From Chaunax sp. Z400 (taxonomy: Eukaryota > Chordata > Actinopteri > Lophiiformes > Chaunacidae), in the NCBI GenBank assembly GCA_037577475.1, contig CM075189.1, forward strand, positions 34,138,050-34,202,049: a stretch of 64,000 bases of DNA. The letters run 5' to 3'. A program made the translations under genes and the position numbers. The notes under the pieces are model-generated. The model was given only the letters and a program-made list of their open reading frames with translations. It had not been told where the DNA came from and made no database searches. Shown here piece by piece: positions 1 to 10,339 of this stretch (position 1 is the first letter of the stretch; each line of letters begins with the position of its first letter).

Positions 1-2280
1 TGCTCTCCTTCTTTAGCCTGTCTTCTCTTTAGCTCACCCTCCTTCTCAGCTGTCATTGTTCGGGATGTCAATTGAGCCATCAGCTGTTCATTTCAATTCC
101 ACTCACTTCCCTCTGCTAACCAATCATCTCGCTGCCTCCCATTTAAAAATATTCTGCTCCTCTCTCTCTAGTTCTCTCATGCCATCACCGTGTGCACACT
201 CCTCCTCCCCCATCCTCCAAGTTCTTCAGCCTCTCCAGCTCCAGCCTCTGAACCTTTTTGCCACCACCAGTGTCTGGACTCCGGGGGGATGTATCCTGCT
301 GGTGCTCAGACCAGATGATTCTCCATTCTCCATCTCCATGCTAAGTCTGAGTGCTAAATGACAAGTTCAAAAAGTTGTAAAAGACCCATTTTTTTTTACC
401 ACCAGCTGGCTACAGTCACGTGGATTTTACAACATGATCTGATGAGCATGACGAGTTTTAGTTCATTTGTTTGCATAACGTTGCATGTCCATGATGTGAC
501 TATTGGCTTTGGATGTTGTGTTTTGAAGTAAAGGTACATACCGACAGCACAGTAGTGAATGTATGGTAGGGACGATGTTTACTGGTTCTGCTGTGTGTAT
601 AGGAACTTACTAAATGCATCATAAAACAAGGAATAATGGATGTACATGTAACTTTTAGGAGCGGGAAAAGCCAGGCTGGAACTCATGCAATCATGAGGAG
701 CAAACACAGACCAACTGATAATGATTAGAGGAAGACAAACTAAATATTCTAGGCGAACAGGACTCAGGTGGAAACAGACAATCTGAAAACCTAGGTAGGT
801 AGAAAGGTGCAAAGTGAACATGACACTGGGAAACCTATCAAAATAAAACAGGAAATAAGAAACTAAATACAGAACCATGACAGTTGGTCATGTGTCAAAA
901 GAAGATTAAATCTTTCTCTGTGACATTTATGAAAGGTAATTACTTTAAGATAACTCATATAATATATATTATATAATATATTTTATTCAATATGGTAACA
1001 GTATTCAGTGTCTGAAGAGCCGTATGTGAAACTTCATGTGGGTGGCTCCAGTCTTCACTGTCTTGGCAGTGCCTTTCTCTGCTAACTCTAATCCAAAACT
1101 TGGCATGGAGGTGGAGAGTGGGTGTAGCTGAGGCGAGGCGAATGAAGCCTGATTACTGAAACATGCTTACCTATCTGAAAGGTGCCAAGCTAATTAAAGC
1201 TAACAATCTAGACTGTGTACACACCATAGAATGTATAATAAGAGTACATTTTCACTGGTATTTACATGAATTTTCACAAAATCATTTGTGTCTTTTCGCA
1301 TTTGGACCAGTGGTTTATTCTCTCCAAACAGCCACACGACCTTACTGTACAGTAAGGAACAGCAGGTATTTATTGTCTGTATATTTGTGTTCAGCTAAGC
1401 CTTTATCTGTTAGCCATTGTCTTTTCTTTTTCTCCTACATTCAGCAGTCAAATAAGAGACGGTTACAGTACATTACAGTGGATGTCAGCAGCTCAACTCT
1501 CGCTACTGCATAGGTTGAGATGCCACAGTGAAGATAGTCTTAATTCCCAAAGTCTCAGCTCCTGGCTCTGTCTTACAGAGCTTCACAGTTTGCCACTTAG
1601 CAAGGTTGCTTGTTAATTCACAACACTGGCCTCTGGTCCTCCACCCACTATTAAATGCAAAGAAAGTTAATTACTTGTCCAACATTTGCATATAAAATTC
1701 CAAAATCCAAAAAGGTGCCAACATCTCTAAACACTGCAGAGAGGCCAAGTTCAGTGACTGGCTGTCATTTAAAGTGGCCACTCCCCTAATTATGCATAAT
1801 TTTAAGCCTTGATATAATATAATCACATGCTTTCTATAAGCAAATTTTCCCCCAGTGCAGTTACAAAAGAATCTTTCATACATCTATTTCTTTGGCAGGT
1901 ACGTAGGAGAGGGATGAGTCAATAAAAACAGAATTCCTGCATATTTTTTAAACTGCAAGTTAGACAGTGTGAGGGAATTCTTTCAGCGAGTTTGTATTCA
2001 CTTCAATCACACAAAGATGGCGCTACAGCTCTGCAATGAAGCTGTTGTTCTCTGAATGCATACACAAAGAAGAATTAACTCCCTGTATAACGTCACATAA
2101 TCAGATGTGGATGTAAACACCTACTTCTTTTAACAACACAACAGTAAAGTAAAAACACATCCTTCAACTCTTGTGGAAATTAAAACAGTTCTCAGAGGTA
2201 CTTTTTGATATGTCATATACAATCAGCTTTGTGACAAGACAGCAGCCTATATACAGAGATGATCTGAGATTATAATGAAT
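1..2280. other. No gene recognised; intergenic DNA
   Basis: I see no coding exon with supporting splice sites. Both strands carry only short open stretches without recognisable protein character. Around 600-890 the sequence resembles the noncoding tail of a dispersed fish repeat (runs such as GGAAATAAGAAACTAAATAC and an end in CCATGACAG), but I cannot fix its borders. An AT-rich near-palindrome lies around 957-985. Confidence 0.5.
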
Positions 2281-2281
2281 A

Positions 2282-2468
2282 ATTTGGGGAGCAGACCGCC
2301 CTATTTACCAAGACTACAGTCCTCCAGAGGCAACCACGGGTTTGATTCCTGACCAGATTCCTGCATCCCTGTGCTGCCTGCCTTCCCCCACACTCTCTCC
2401 CATATTTCCTGTCAACAAATCTTCAGCTATCCTATCAATTAAAGGCAAAAATGCCCCAAAACATAACT
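2282..2468 (+). mobile_element. tRNA-derived SINE (teleost type)
   Basis: The block has a degenerate tRNA-like head, with a B-box-like GGGTTTGATTCCTG at about 2338-2351. A pyrimidine-rich body with CTCTCTCCCATATTTCCTGTC follows, then a tail ATCAATTAAAGGCAAAAATG ending in A-rich DNA. This layout matches a family common in teleost genomes that ends in a TCAATAAAGGC-type tail. A second, differently decayed member lies at 9729-9903. It is noncoding, and divergence from the usual head suggests an old insertion. Confidence 0.65.
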
Positions 2469-2890
2469 TTAAAACAATGGATGATTTGGTTGTCTGGAAT
2501 CAGTGATACTTCTGTGACTTCATGTTTCAGGAAAACATCTCAAATCAAATCACAGTTTTAAAGCAGAACATGGATCCCTGTCCTGTATCTCAAATATGGA
2601 CATCGTCCAAGCAGCTACTGAATGGTTGTGACGTTGTGAAAAGAAATAATGCAATTCTCTTGAATAGCATATCAATTAATAAATATCTCGTTGTAGTGTC
2701 TAATGAGGTCACACCACAGTCAGTGTGTTTACAGGAGGGATGTAATACTCTTTGTTTCCCTGCAGAGCATGTGTGATTCTCTGTGGAAGGGAGGGCTACA
2801 GCTAAGAGAGATTTTCCACAAGTTAATTGAGCCTGGATGATGTCATTTGACGGACAGATTAATAAAACAAAAAATGAGACATGATCTTAA

Positions 2891-2911
2891 GGGGGGGGGG
2901 GGGGGGGGGGG
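2891..2911 (+). repeat. Poly-G tract (21 G)
   Basis: Twenty-one consecutive G residues lie about 135 bp before the first coiled-coil exon. A run this long can form G-quadruplex structures and is also prone to sequencing and assembly length error. Confidence 0.95.
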
Positions 2912-3046
2912 TGCACAAAGCTCCAGAAATAATTTGGTGGACTGCCTCAAATAGTGTACTCTGAATTAGAATCCATCAAGACAACCTGTCTTATGAAAAT
3001 AGCCTTAGCTCATTTTCATTCTTGATGTTCATTGGCCTCGTTTCAG

Positions 3047-3228
3047 CTCAATAAGGCCAAGCAGAGGGAGACGGAGTTGGTCCAGGAGAACACTGCTTTA
3101 CAGAAGCAGCTATCAAAACTCAAAAAAGAACACGAGTGCTCCCAGGCCAACAGCGGACTCAGAGAGAAAAGAACTTTGTGAGGAGATCGAAGCCCCAAAG
3201 GAACAGGTGGCCAAGCTTCACCTGGCAG
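3047..3228 (+). pseudogene. Coiled-coil protein, exon A (frameshifted)
   Basis: The exon follows a good acceptor (TCGTTTCAG ending at 3046) and ends at a consensus donor (CTGGCAG/GTAAGAG). An alternative donor at 3285/3286 keeps the same phase. From 3047 it reads in phase 0 as a charged, heptad-like coiled coil (LNKAKQRETELVQENTALQ and onward). The frame breaks at the A run 3167-3170, and reading resumes one base later as ELCEEIEAPKEQVAKLHLA, so one A is in excess. The codon split at the donor (phase 1) matches exon B. The reading continues sensibly past 3228 as KRALRQEEEKRRLQDRLT, which favours the later donor or intron retention. I do not recognise the gene; a large coiled-coil or ankyrin/coiled-coil cytoskeletal protein is possible. 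The frameshift may be a real lesion or a homopolymer error. Confidence 0.6.
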
Positions 3229-3820
3229 GTAAGAGAGCTCTGCGTCAGGAGGAGGAGAAACGGCGTCTCCAGGACAGACTCACAGGTTCACAGAGGTCGC
3301 AGTAGACGGACGGCTCCAAGCACCACACCGTGATAAGTTAAATATTATAAAACGATGGCTCACTCAGGCCCAACCAGACGAGAGTTTTGAGTGTTCTGAT
3401 AACATTGGTCTCTTTCTCTGAACCCAATAGAATAAGCACACATATAGATTGTATTCATAAGAACTTAAGACCTTATATAAGCCTCTTTCAGGAAGACAGA
3501 CACTGTTCACTTCTGTAATTCTTTTCTACAGGGAAATCCCCAAAACATCTACAGTATACAGCAGGACATTCAGGACATTTGAGTTAAACAGATACCTGTG
3601 CAGATTCTGCTTCGCCTAAGGCAACAGAAAAACACACAGAGTGAAAAACATCCAGGGGGTCTCCATGATAACCAGAGAACCCCTGATTCTGCCTCCCCCT
3701 GCTGCTGTTGTCTGCACCAGATGATGTCACTTATATTGAGATTTAGAGGTTTTTGAATCTTTTTTCTCCTGCGAGCTGCTTTTGTTTAATTGGTTGCTTG
3801 TTTGTATTTGCTTCTGCAGA

Positions 3821-4266
3821 GGAAGCAGCCAATCACCTTGAGGCCATCAACAGCCTGTCTAGGAGGCTGTCTGAAGCAGAGGCTGGCTCAAACAGCATGG
3901 AGAATGAAGTGCATCGGGTCAAGCTTGAGCTGACGGAGAAAGGCAACCTGCCAGATAACCTACAGCGGGAGAAGGACGAGGCCGGTGCATGTGTCAAGGA
4001 GCTGGATCTGACTCTGCAGGCTGAGAGGAAGCGGGCCAGCTGTGCCGAAGCGCAGCAAGAGGCCACACTGGAGAAGCTAACCTAAGCCGTGGTTGAGAAG
4101 CAGCGTGCTATGACCCAAAAGCAGTTCACTGACACCGTGGCAAAGCTGCACTCTGACTGGGAAAAGAGAGAACAACTGATGGAGGACAAAAACAAGGACC
4201 TCCACAGTAAGGTTGCTGATATCCAAAATCAGATCTACAAACTGGGGGAAGAGAAGAATAAGAGGG
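3821..4266 (+). pseudogene. Coiled-coil protein, exon B (in-frame stop)
   Basis: The exon is preceded by a T-rich tract and CTTCTGCAG, and ends at GAGGG/GTAAGATT, a consensus donor. Joined in phase 1 to exon A it reads as a continuous coiled coil: EEAANHLEAINSLSRRLSEA, then a region rich in E, K, Q and L, ending in KLGEEKNKR. A single in-frame TAA at 4083-4085 interrupts it where a CAA glutamine codon would fit (EKLT-stop-AVVEKQ). The same frame continues open for 60 more codons to the donor. Intact splice signals and about 149 codons of consistent coiled-coil character argue for a once functional exon. The stop plus the exon A frameshift point to a recent pseudogene or to base errors. No ankyrin, motor or other diagnostic domain is visible, so no gene name is offered. 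Confidence 0.65.
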
Positions 4267-5021
4267 GTAAGATTAAGACTCTGCGGGGAAAGAGGATTCG
4301 CACACCTCTTCCTCCAGACCCATTTCTTTAGTGATGTACGCATTTTTAGTGTTTAACATTAAACTAATACCTGCCTGGACCGTAATAGACCACACAGTCT
4401 GAATGACATGTGACTGACTCAATGTAAAACTTTCTCCACATCTTGTATGACTTTTATCAATTTGCAGCTGATCAATATGTTCCCAGTATGTGAATACGGT
4501 GTGACTCCTGTCTACCACACTGCAGATTGTTCTTCCAGACAGTAAAGGTGAGTCTGTGAATCGGTGACCTCTAATGTCCCTGCAGAGAAGGTTCATCAGA
4601 AGAAGAATATTATTCAAGACGTTAAATCAACCACAAATACATTTATAACTCATTTCAAAAACCATCTAACTACAGTAAAGAAATCTTTGTCTCTCTGCCA
4701 GGATCACTGACTTCTACATGTACATCTATATTGGCATTTAAGGGACGATTCCTGCTCCTGATTGTGACGTAACACTCTCCACTGCACAGCTCACATTTTT
4801 CACACAACCACCTCACATGATACTATAAACACAATGGAGGGCAATAATTAGTTTCACAATGACAGATACAGTAAGCGGTATGACTATAACAGACTCTAAA
4901 TGGTATCACCATGACGACTGCTAATTGGTATCAGTGTGACAGACACTGAGGGAGAGAAAGCACCTACTCCCGCTCAGCAGAGAACCGTCTGAGACAGTTG
5001 CTAAGAAACAGTTCATTGGTA

Positions 5022-5099
<78 letters not shown>
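5022..5099. repeat. (TA)n microsatellite with TG edges
   Basis: An uninterrupted TA run of about 65 bp is bordered on both sides by short GTGTGT stretches. The two long MYIYIYIY-type readings across it are repeat artefacts. Confidence 0.95.
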
Positions 5100-5100
<1 letters not shown>

Positions 5101-5406
5101 GTTCATGTCAAAACACTGTCTCCACAGCTCATAAGATTTCACAGATTTGATTGTTTTCCTAAATTTTGCTCCAGGTTTTGTGTGGCGGACCTTGATTTAA
5201 GACAATGGATAGAATGAAATAATAGAAAAAAAATAATCTCCACGTAAATGATCTCAGACAGGAAAAAGCTGAAGTTATGGAGATTCATGTGTGTCGGTGG
5301 GGTTTGGGACAGAGTGGGCGTGTTTCAGGGAATGGTGAAGGGGAGGGAGAGCTTGATTATCACAGGTGTTGTGTCTTGCAGTGATGGCTCTCTTTCTTAT
5401 CTGCAG

Positions 5407-5505
5407 CGGTGTGCTGAAGCTGAGGTGGATGAGTCTGAGATTGAGTCTGAGAACTGGCGAAAAAGCAGAAAAAGCTATGCACTTGTTTCTGTTTATTGTA
5501 AATAG
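5407..5505 (+). other. Possible downstream exon of the coiled-coil locus
   Basis: After the acceptor-like CTTATCTGCAG the sequence reads RCAEAEVDESEIESENWRK and on to a stop at 5503-5505. The acidic, charged composition suits the end of the coiled-coil gene upstream. Joined directly to exon B (phase 1) it would hit a stop at once, so at least one more exon is required. A short candidate at about 4586-4618, after CCCTGCAG, reads EKVHQKKNIIQ but has no convincing donor. A further acceptor with a short open stretch ending in RRMSS-stop lies at about 5553-5597. Support is splice-site and composition only. Confidence 0.25.
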
Positions 5506-5599
5506 AAAGTCGTTGCTTCCAACCACTCTGTGTTGAGGAGATTCCCTTGATTTGCAGAGAAGACCTCTACACCATCGTCAGGAGAATGTCTTCATAAAG

Positions 5600-6880
5600 T
5601 GTAATGACAAATGTAAGTCTCGGGTGGCACTAGAGAATAATGGCAGGGAGCATTCATGGTCCCCATATCCCCTCCTCGGGGAAATCAATATCTGATGGAC
5701 TCATAGGTCAAGGACATGCTAACTGCTGTTAACTATTATTGCTGTTTGCTTCTTCCATTGTTTGCCTCTTAGTTAGCTTACTCTGCCCAGACAGAAGTGT
5801 TAGCTTGGACCACTGGGGGATCGTTTGTGTGTGCTAACACGGGATCTTTGGACTGCAGGGAAGCAGGATGCTGTCAGGGAACATGATAGAAATGGAATTA
5901 GAACCACAGCAGGGCAAGCAGACCATGGAACAGACTCAGCTGCTTCTACCAACACCTCGACAGAGGCAGACCTGCCTAACTTTATTTTTTAAATATTTTG
6001 AGTAGCTCAGTAATATAACTGTAACGCTAACTTCACATGCTTTCACACAACTTTTAACAAATTTACCAACTCACCGCCATATCAAGTAATTCAACATATA
6101 AATCATCTATAGGAAGAAAACAATACAATCAGGTAGTCTTGAGAAGAACTCTTTTAATGAAGACAAATTAAAGTTTGGGAATAGACAGCTGTTTATGGGC
6201 ATGTGTGAACAATCTGATATTCAGTGACAGGAGGCCGAACCCCAGGTTTTTTTTATTTACAGGGAGCATTTTTACATCCATGCATTTCCAGTTTTGGACG
6301 TTTGACTATGTTTTAACAAAGACATATGAGATCTAATTAACTGAAGATCGTAAAATGCATGTTCTGGCCATTTCTAAAAGACATCCAGCATCAAATACAT
6401 AATGGAAAATCACAAAAGGCACGTTATATCCACCATTATAACTTATGTAAAACATTGCATCAACATGAGTATCACACAGTAAACCAGGAGGCTGTCCCTA
6501 CAAAATACTACAAACCTCTTTTGAGTTAACTTTAGGATATCTTTGTTTATGGTTTTACAAATATTGTACCTGTGTTTGTGCACGACTTTGGAGAATGGAG
6601 CAAGTAGTATTAAGCATTTTTTAATTAGGAGCTGGCAGCAGAATGTAAATATAATAATAATAATATAATTAGACTTATTGCATAATACACCTGTATTTTA
6701 TTTTCAAGTTGACTATGGAAACTTAAGATAAGAAAATATTTTGGAAAAGTGATGATGTAATGAGGCAGTGGGTTGTACACGTTAGCTTGTTTGCTCATTG
6801 TTTACAGTAGGAGCACTACCAGAATGAGACATTCATTACTTATACCAAGGAAATCATGTTTCCACCCATGCCAGTTAGTT
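5600..6880. other. No gene recognised; AT-rich intergenic DNA
   Basis: I find no splice-bounded coding segment, repeat border or RNA gene. A small AATAAT run lies near 6645-6665. Confidence 0.5.
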
Positions 6881-6884
6881 GATT

Positions 6885-7080
6885 GGTTGATTGATTGTTT
6901 AGCAGGATTACTTAAAAGAAGGTTGTAAATCAAATTTCACAAAATGTTGTGGAGGGGTTGGTCTGAGACCAGGGATCCATAAAATTCTAGTGTAGATCAA
7001 GATCTGAATCCAGGATTGTTTTTCTTTAACATCTTTAGAGACATTTTTCAACACTATCATACATATGGTGAAAAGTAATA
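6885..7080 (+). repeat. Dispersed repeat, family D copy
   Basis: The phrase order GATTGTTTAGCAGGATTAC, then ATTTCACAAAATGTTGTGGA, then GGGATCC and a GATCTGAATCCAGGATT-like stretch recurs across the window. Relatives are near 25540, 28440, 31690 (reverse), 38561, 49240 and 57830. Fuller copies of this common fish repeat begin with CCTCCGCCAAGG and carry TTTGTTTGTCTGTCTGTTAG near the start. It is noncoding and probably a decayed non-autonomous DNA element. Confidence 0.5.
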
Positions 7081-7099
7081 TTCCAATCATGAAAAAAAA

Positions 7100-8890
7100 A
7101 CAACCTGGGAGGATTATGGGAATATCTGGGAATCTCTTACGGATTTATAACCCTGTGCAATTTGATGTGGATCCAAATACTAATCACAATATGGCAAACT
7201 GAAATACGTTCTCAGACATAGGTTATGTTATCACAATCAATGCATTGTAACTAATGGCCTACAACAACCACCATAGTGCAGCTGACACTGAATTAGAATG
7301 GTTCAAACAAATGAACAGTTTTTGTTTTTTTATTCCATGCTAGGCAAAAGCCAATTACTCCTTTTCTTTATTAGACAAAATGTGTTTTCTCTTATAAATT
7401 TGCAGCACCTTTGTTTATTGACATTTAAAATAGAATTATGTTTTCAATTTTTGCAGTAATTTTGCACTTAGGCAATAACTGGAGAAGTGCTGTGCCTTGG
7501 TCTCGTATGTGCACTACTGAGTGCCCCTTTGCACATTAAGCAATATTGTTGCCCCCTTTCGGGCAATCAGCTCAACACAGAAATGAGCTGCATTATTTTT
7601 TCTAATTTTGGCAAATTATGATCAATTGTCCACATCATAAATGGCAATGTGATTTGACACACAGTCTCCCTCACACCCTCAAGCCAAAGGAAACAAATAC
7701 ATTAAAGACGATAATTAGAATGTGACAAATTTTTCCCCCAGCATACATGAAAATCTAAAACTATGTCAAAGCTTTTGTGCTTAACTGTACAAGCTTTTAC
7801 ATCAGCATCTCTTGAGCAATCAGCATAACCTTAATATGCCACAGGAGAGTGATGACACACATGATTTCATGAAAGTTTTGTCTCTCCTAGATCAGTAGCA
7901 TCATGAGATATTAAGTGTGATTGTGCATGACGGAGAGACAGATGGACAGAGGGAGCCAATCCTCAGTCCTGCAGCCCTTTCAACGAGGCAGACCATAACA
8001 GCCGAGGAGCACAGGGACTCACTAAGCTTTACTCCCCTACAGGCTCTTATGTGGCTTCACACTCTCTCGGACTCCGGTTGTTTCCATCTGATCTTAAATG
8101 CAGACTTAATCTGCCTGACTGTAAAAGTCAGTGGGTAAAGGAGGTATTTTTCCTTTGGCTGAAAACCTTAAGCTGCTTCTGTAAAACAACAACGTTAAAT
8201 ACAAGCTAATATAACAGTAGCAATAAGTGTGAAAATAAATGTATCCTAATCCACATTTAAACTGTTAAGCCTACTTGCAAAGTAATTTTGCTCTCATGAT
8301 AATTTAAGGACTGCTTATGATATTGTGTGACAACTACAAAGCATTCAACAATGGTCCACCATTGCTCTCACTATGATGACCATTGATTTACTCAGATCTG
8401 CTTAATGCCAGATTAATAGCACCTAATTCCTTGAGCTTGGAAACCGACTCCTAGCAGAATCTGAATCTGCATTATCTCAGCAGCATAATGGTGGCAGTGC
8501 CATCGCTCTACCAATCTCTGTTACCATACTGTGACCCAATATATATTGCCTCCTTCCAATTACATGTTTTAATCTCACAGATCTGGATCTTGATCCGGTG
8601 ATTGATAGTGTTGGAAGATCAGGTCACAGCCCGACTGCAAAGAACTATTTATTGTAGAGGACAACCAAAGGGCTATCCCCTCCATAACTTAAATTTGGGA
8701 GGCATTATATCCTCAGAGCTTGAGGAGCGTTTGGCGTTCTACCACATTCCAAAGTTCATTTAGAGAAACTGTCTTAAAATGTAATTAAATAACATGGTTG
8801 GGGCAGGAACGAATCAGGAGATACAATTTCTGATTGCATCTCACTGATTTTATCATCAAAAAGGGTTTAAAATTTAAGACATTCCTCACT
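7100..8890. other. No gene recognised
   Basis: Apparently single-copy, AT-rich sequence. The open stretch at 7917-8138 has no splice context or recognisable domain, and I do not call it. Confidence 0.5.
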
Positions 8891-8895
8891 AGATT

Positions 8896-9470
8896 CATTC
8901 ATCCATGCATTCATTCATTTTCTTCAGCTTATTCAGGGTCGGGATGCAGTGGCAAAAAGGCAAAGCGGGGTATTCCAAATGTTCCTCTCTCCAGCATCAC
9001 TTCCCAGCTCCTCCTGGAGGATCCCAAGGCGTTCCCAGGACAGATGAGATATATGCAATCCCTCTAGAGAGTTCTGGGTCTACCCAGGGGTCTCCTCCCA
9101 GTTGGACATACCTTGAATGCCTCCAAAGGGAGGTGCCCTGGAGGCATTCTAATCAGATGTCCAAATCACCGGAGGCTAAGGCTGGGCTAAGCACCTTTCG
9201 ATGTAAATGAGCTGTGATTCTGCTATGAGCTCCCTACAGATGTCTGAGCTCCTCACCCTATCACTAAGGCTGAGCCCAGCCAGCCTACGAGGGAAACTCA
9301 TATCGGCCATTTACATCTGTCTCTAACCAGAGCTCATGACCCATAGGTGATTGAACGTAGCTAAATCTGGAGCCGTGCCCACATTATGGCTCACGGTGCA
9401 CCAAATCGCCTATCTATCTTACAGTCCATTTCCTGTCACCTGTGACCACGACCCCAATCTGGGCTGACTA
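8896..9470 (-). mobile_element. LINE 3' end, RTE/Rex3-like, antisense
   Basis: Read on the minus strand this is the last part of a reverse-transcriptase ORF and the 3' end of a fish LINE. The plus strand shows the complement of its recurring phrases: GCTCATGACCCATAGGTGA, GAGGCATTCTAATCAGATG, CACCCTATCACTAAGGCTGA and TTCTTCAGCTTATTCAGGGT. The 3' terminus is marked by CATTCATTCATTTTCTTC at 8905-8930, the complement of the simple-repeat tail usual for RTE-clade elements. The ORF is broken by many indels, so it is a dead 5'-truncated copy. A longer relative lies at 18459-19890. The clade name is from memory of the family. Confidence 0.7.
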
Positions 9471-9728
9471 AAATAATCATAAAATGATTAGTATCATAAA
9501 ATGATCTGAAAATTTAAGCATGTCTCTGTTAAAAAACATAAAATTAAGCTGATTAGAAGTAAAAGTAAGTTAAAATAAAGGACTCACTCTAATATTAAAA
9601 CATTTCACTGAGGTAGATGAGGGTAAAAAACAAACTCTTATACATTACATTTGATGCCACAGCCGATCTTGTAGGCCTTACACAAATCTTCCTGTCCCTG
9701 ATCTTGACCACGATTTTAAGTGTCCACA

Positions 9729-9903
9729 GGGGGTGCATTTAGCTCAGTCAGTAGAGCGTGTGCCCCATGTACTCAGGCTGGGTCCTCTAGTGGTGGTTGA
9801 TTCTGCCCGTGGCCCTTTGCCACGTCGTACTCTTTGCTCTATCGCATTTTCCCTGTCTCATCTCCAGCTGTCCCATCAACAATAAGGCAGAAAAAAAAAA
9901 TGA
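9729..9903 (+). mobile_element. tRNA-derived SINE with intact A and B boxes
   Basis: The head GCATTTAGCTCAGTCAGTAG matches a pol III A box and GTGGTTGATTCTG approximates a B box, spaced as in a tRNA gene. CCCCATGTACTCAGGCTG, GTGGCCCTTTGCCACGTCGT and the tail CCCATCAACAATAAGGCAG with an A-run follow, which is the body of the SINE family also at 2282. No cloverleaf closes well enough to call a real tRNA gene. This copy keeps a better head than the 2.3-kb one. Confidence 0.75.
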
Positions 9904-10105
9904 AAAATGAGATGAAAAAATGAAAACAAAAACCAAACTGTTCTTAAGTTTATCCGAACTATGACAAAAGAGACCTGAGTGACATCGGTCTTTGACAGAC
10001 TACTCAGCAACCTCTGGTCGGCAGTCTGGACAGTTGCCAGATGCATAAATGTGAGCATGCTGTATGCCGTATGCCAGATTAGTGGAGAGCATCCACGTGC
10101 CAGTT

Positions 10106-10336
10106 TTATAATAAGTGTAGACCATCTGCTCTGAAGAGGTGCCTCCTGTCCCACAAAACATCACAATAATCTATGAAGCGAATGCTGTGGGAGGCGCAGG
10201 AGGAGGAGAGCCAGGTGTTGAGGCTGAGGAGCCTGCTGACTTGCCCCATTTCTCGACCGCATGTGGGGGTTGGGCCGGAGATAAACACCTTGTGCTGGTG
10301 CTTTACAGCATTTAAAAGATGTTTAAAAAAAATCAT
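10106..10336 (-). pseudogene. LINE ORF1 esterase (SGNH-like) remnant
   Basis: The minus strand encodes about 76 codons containing HKVFISGPTPTCGREMGQVS, SLNTWLSSSCASHS and FRADGLHLL. This matches the C-terminal half of the SGNH/GDSL-type esterase domain found in ORF1 of some CR1-like fish non-LTR retrotransposons. The terminal D-x-x-H block is present as DGLH, the part that carries the catalytic Asp and His in this fold. The catalytic Ser block is not in the open segment. Frames on both sides are broken, so it is a fragment. No reverse transcriptase of the same element is visible nearby. Confidence 0.55.
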
Positions 10337-10339
10337 GTA

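Noticed and set aside
9729..9803. Possible tRNA gene
   Set aside because: Acceptor stem does not close and a SINE body and tail follow.
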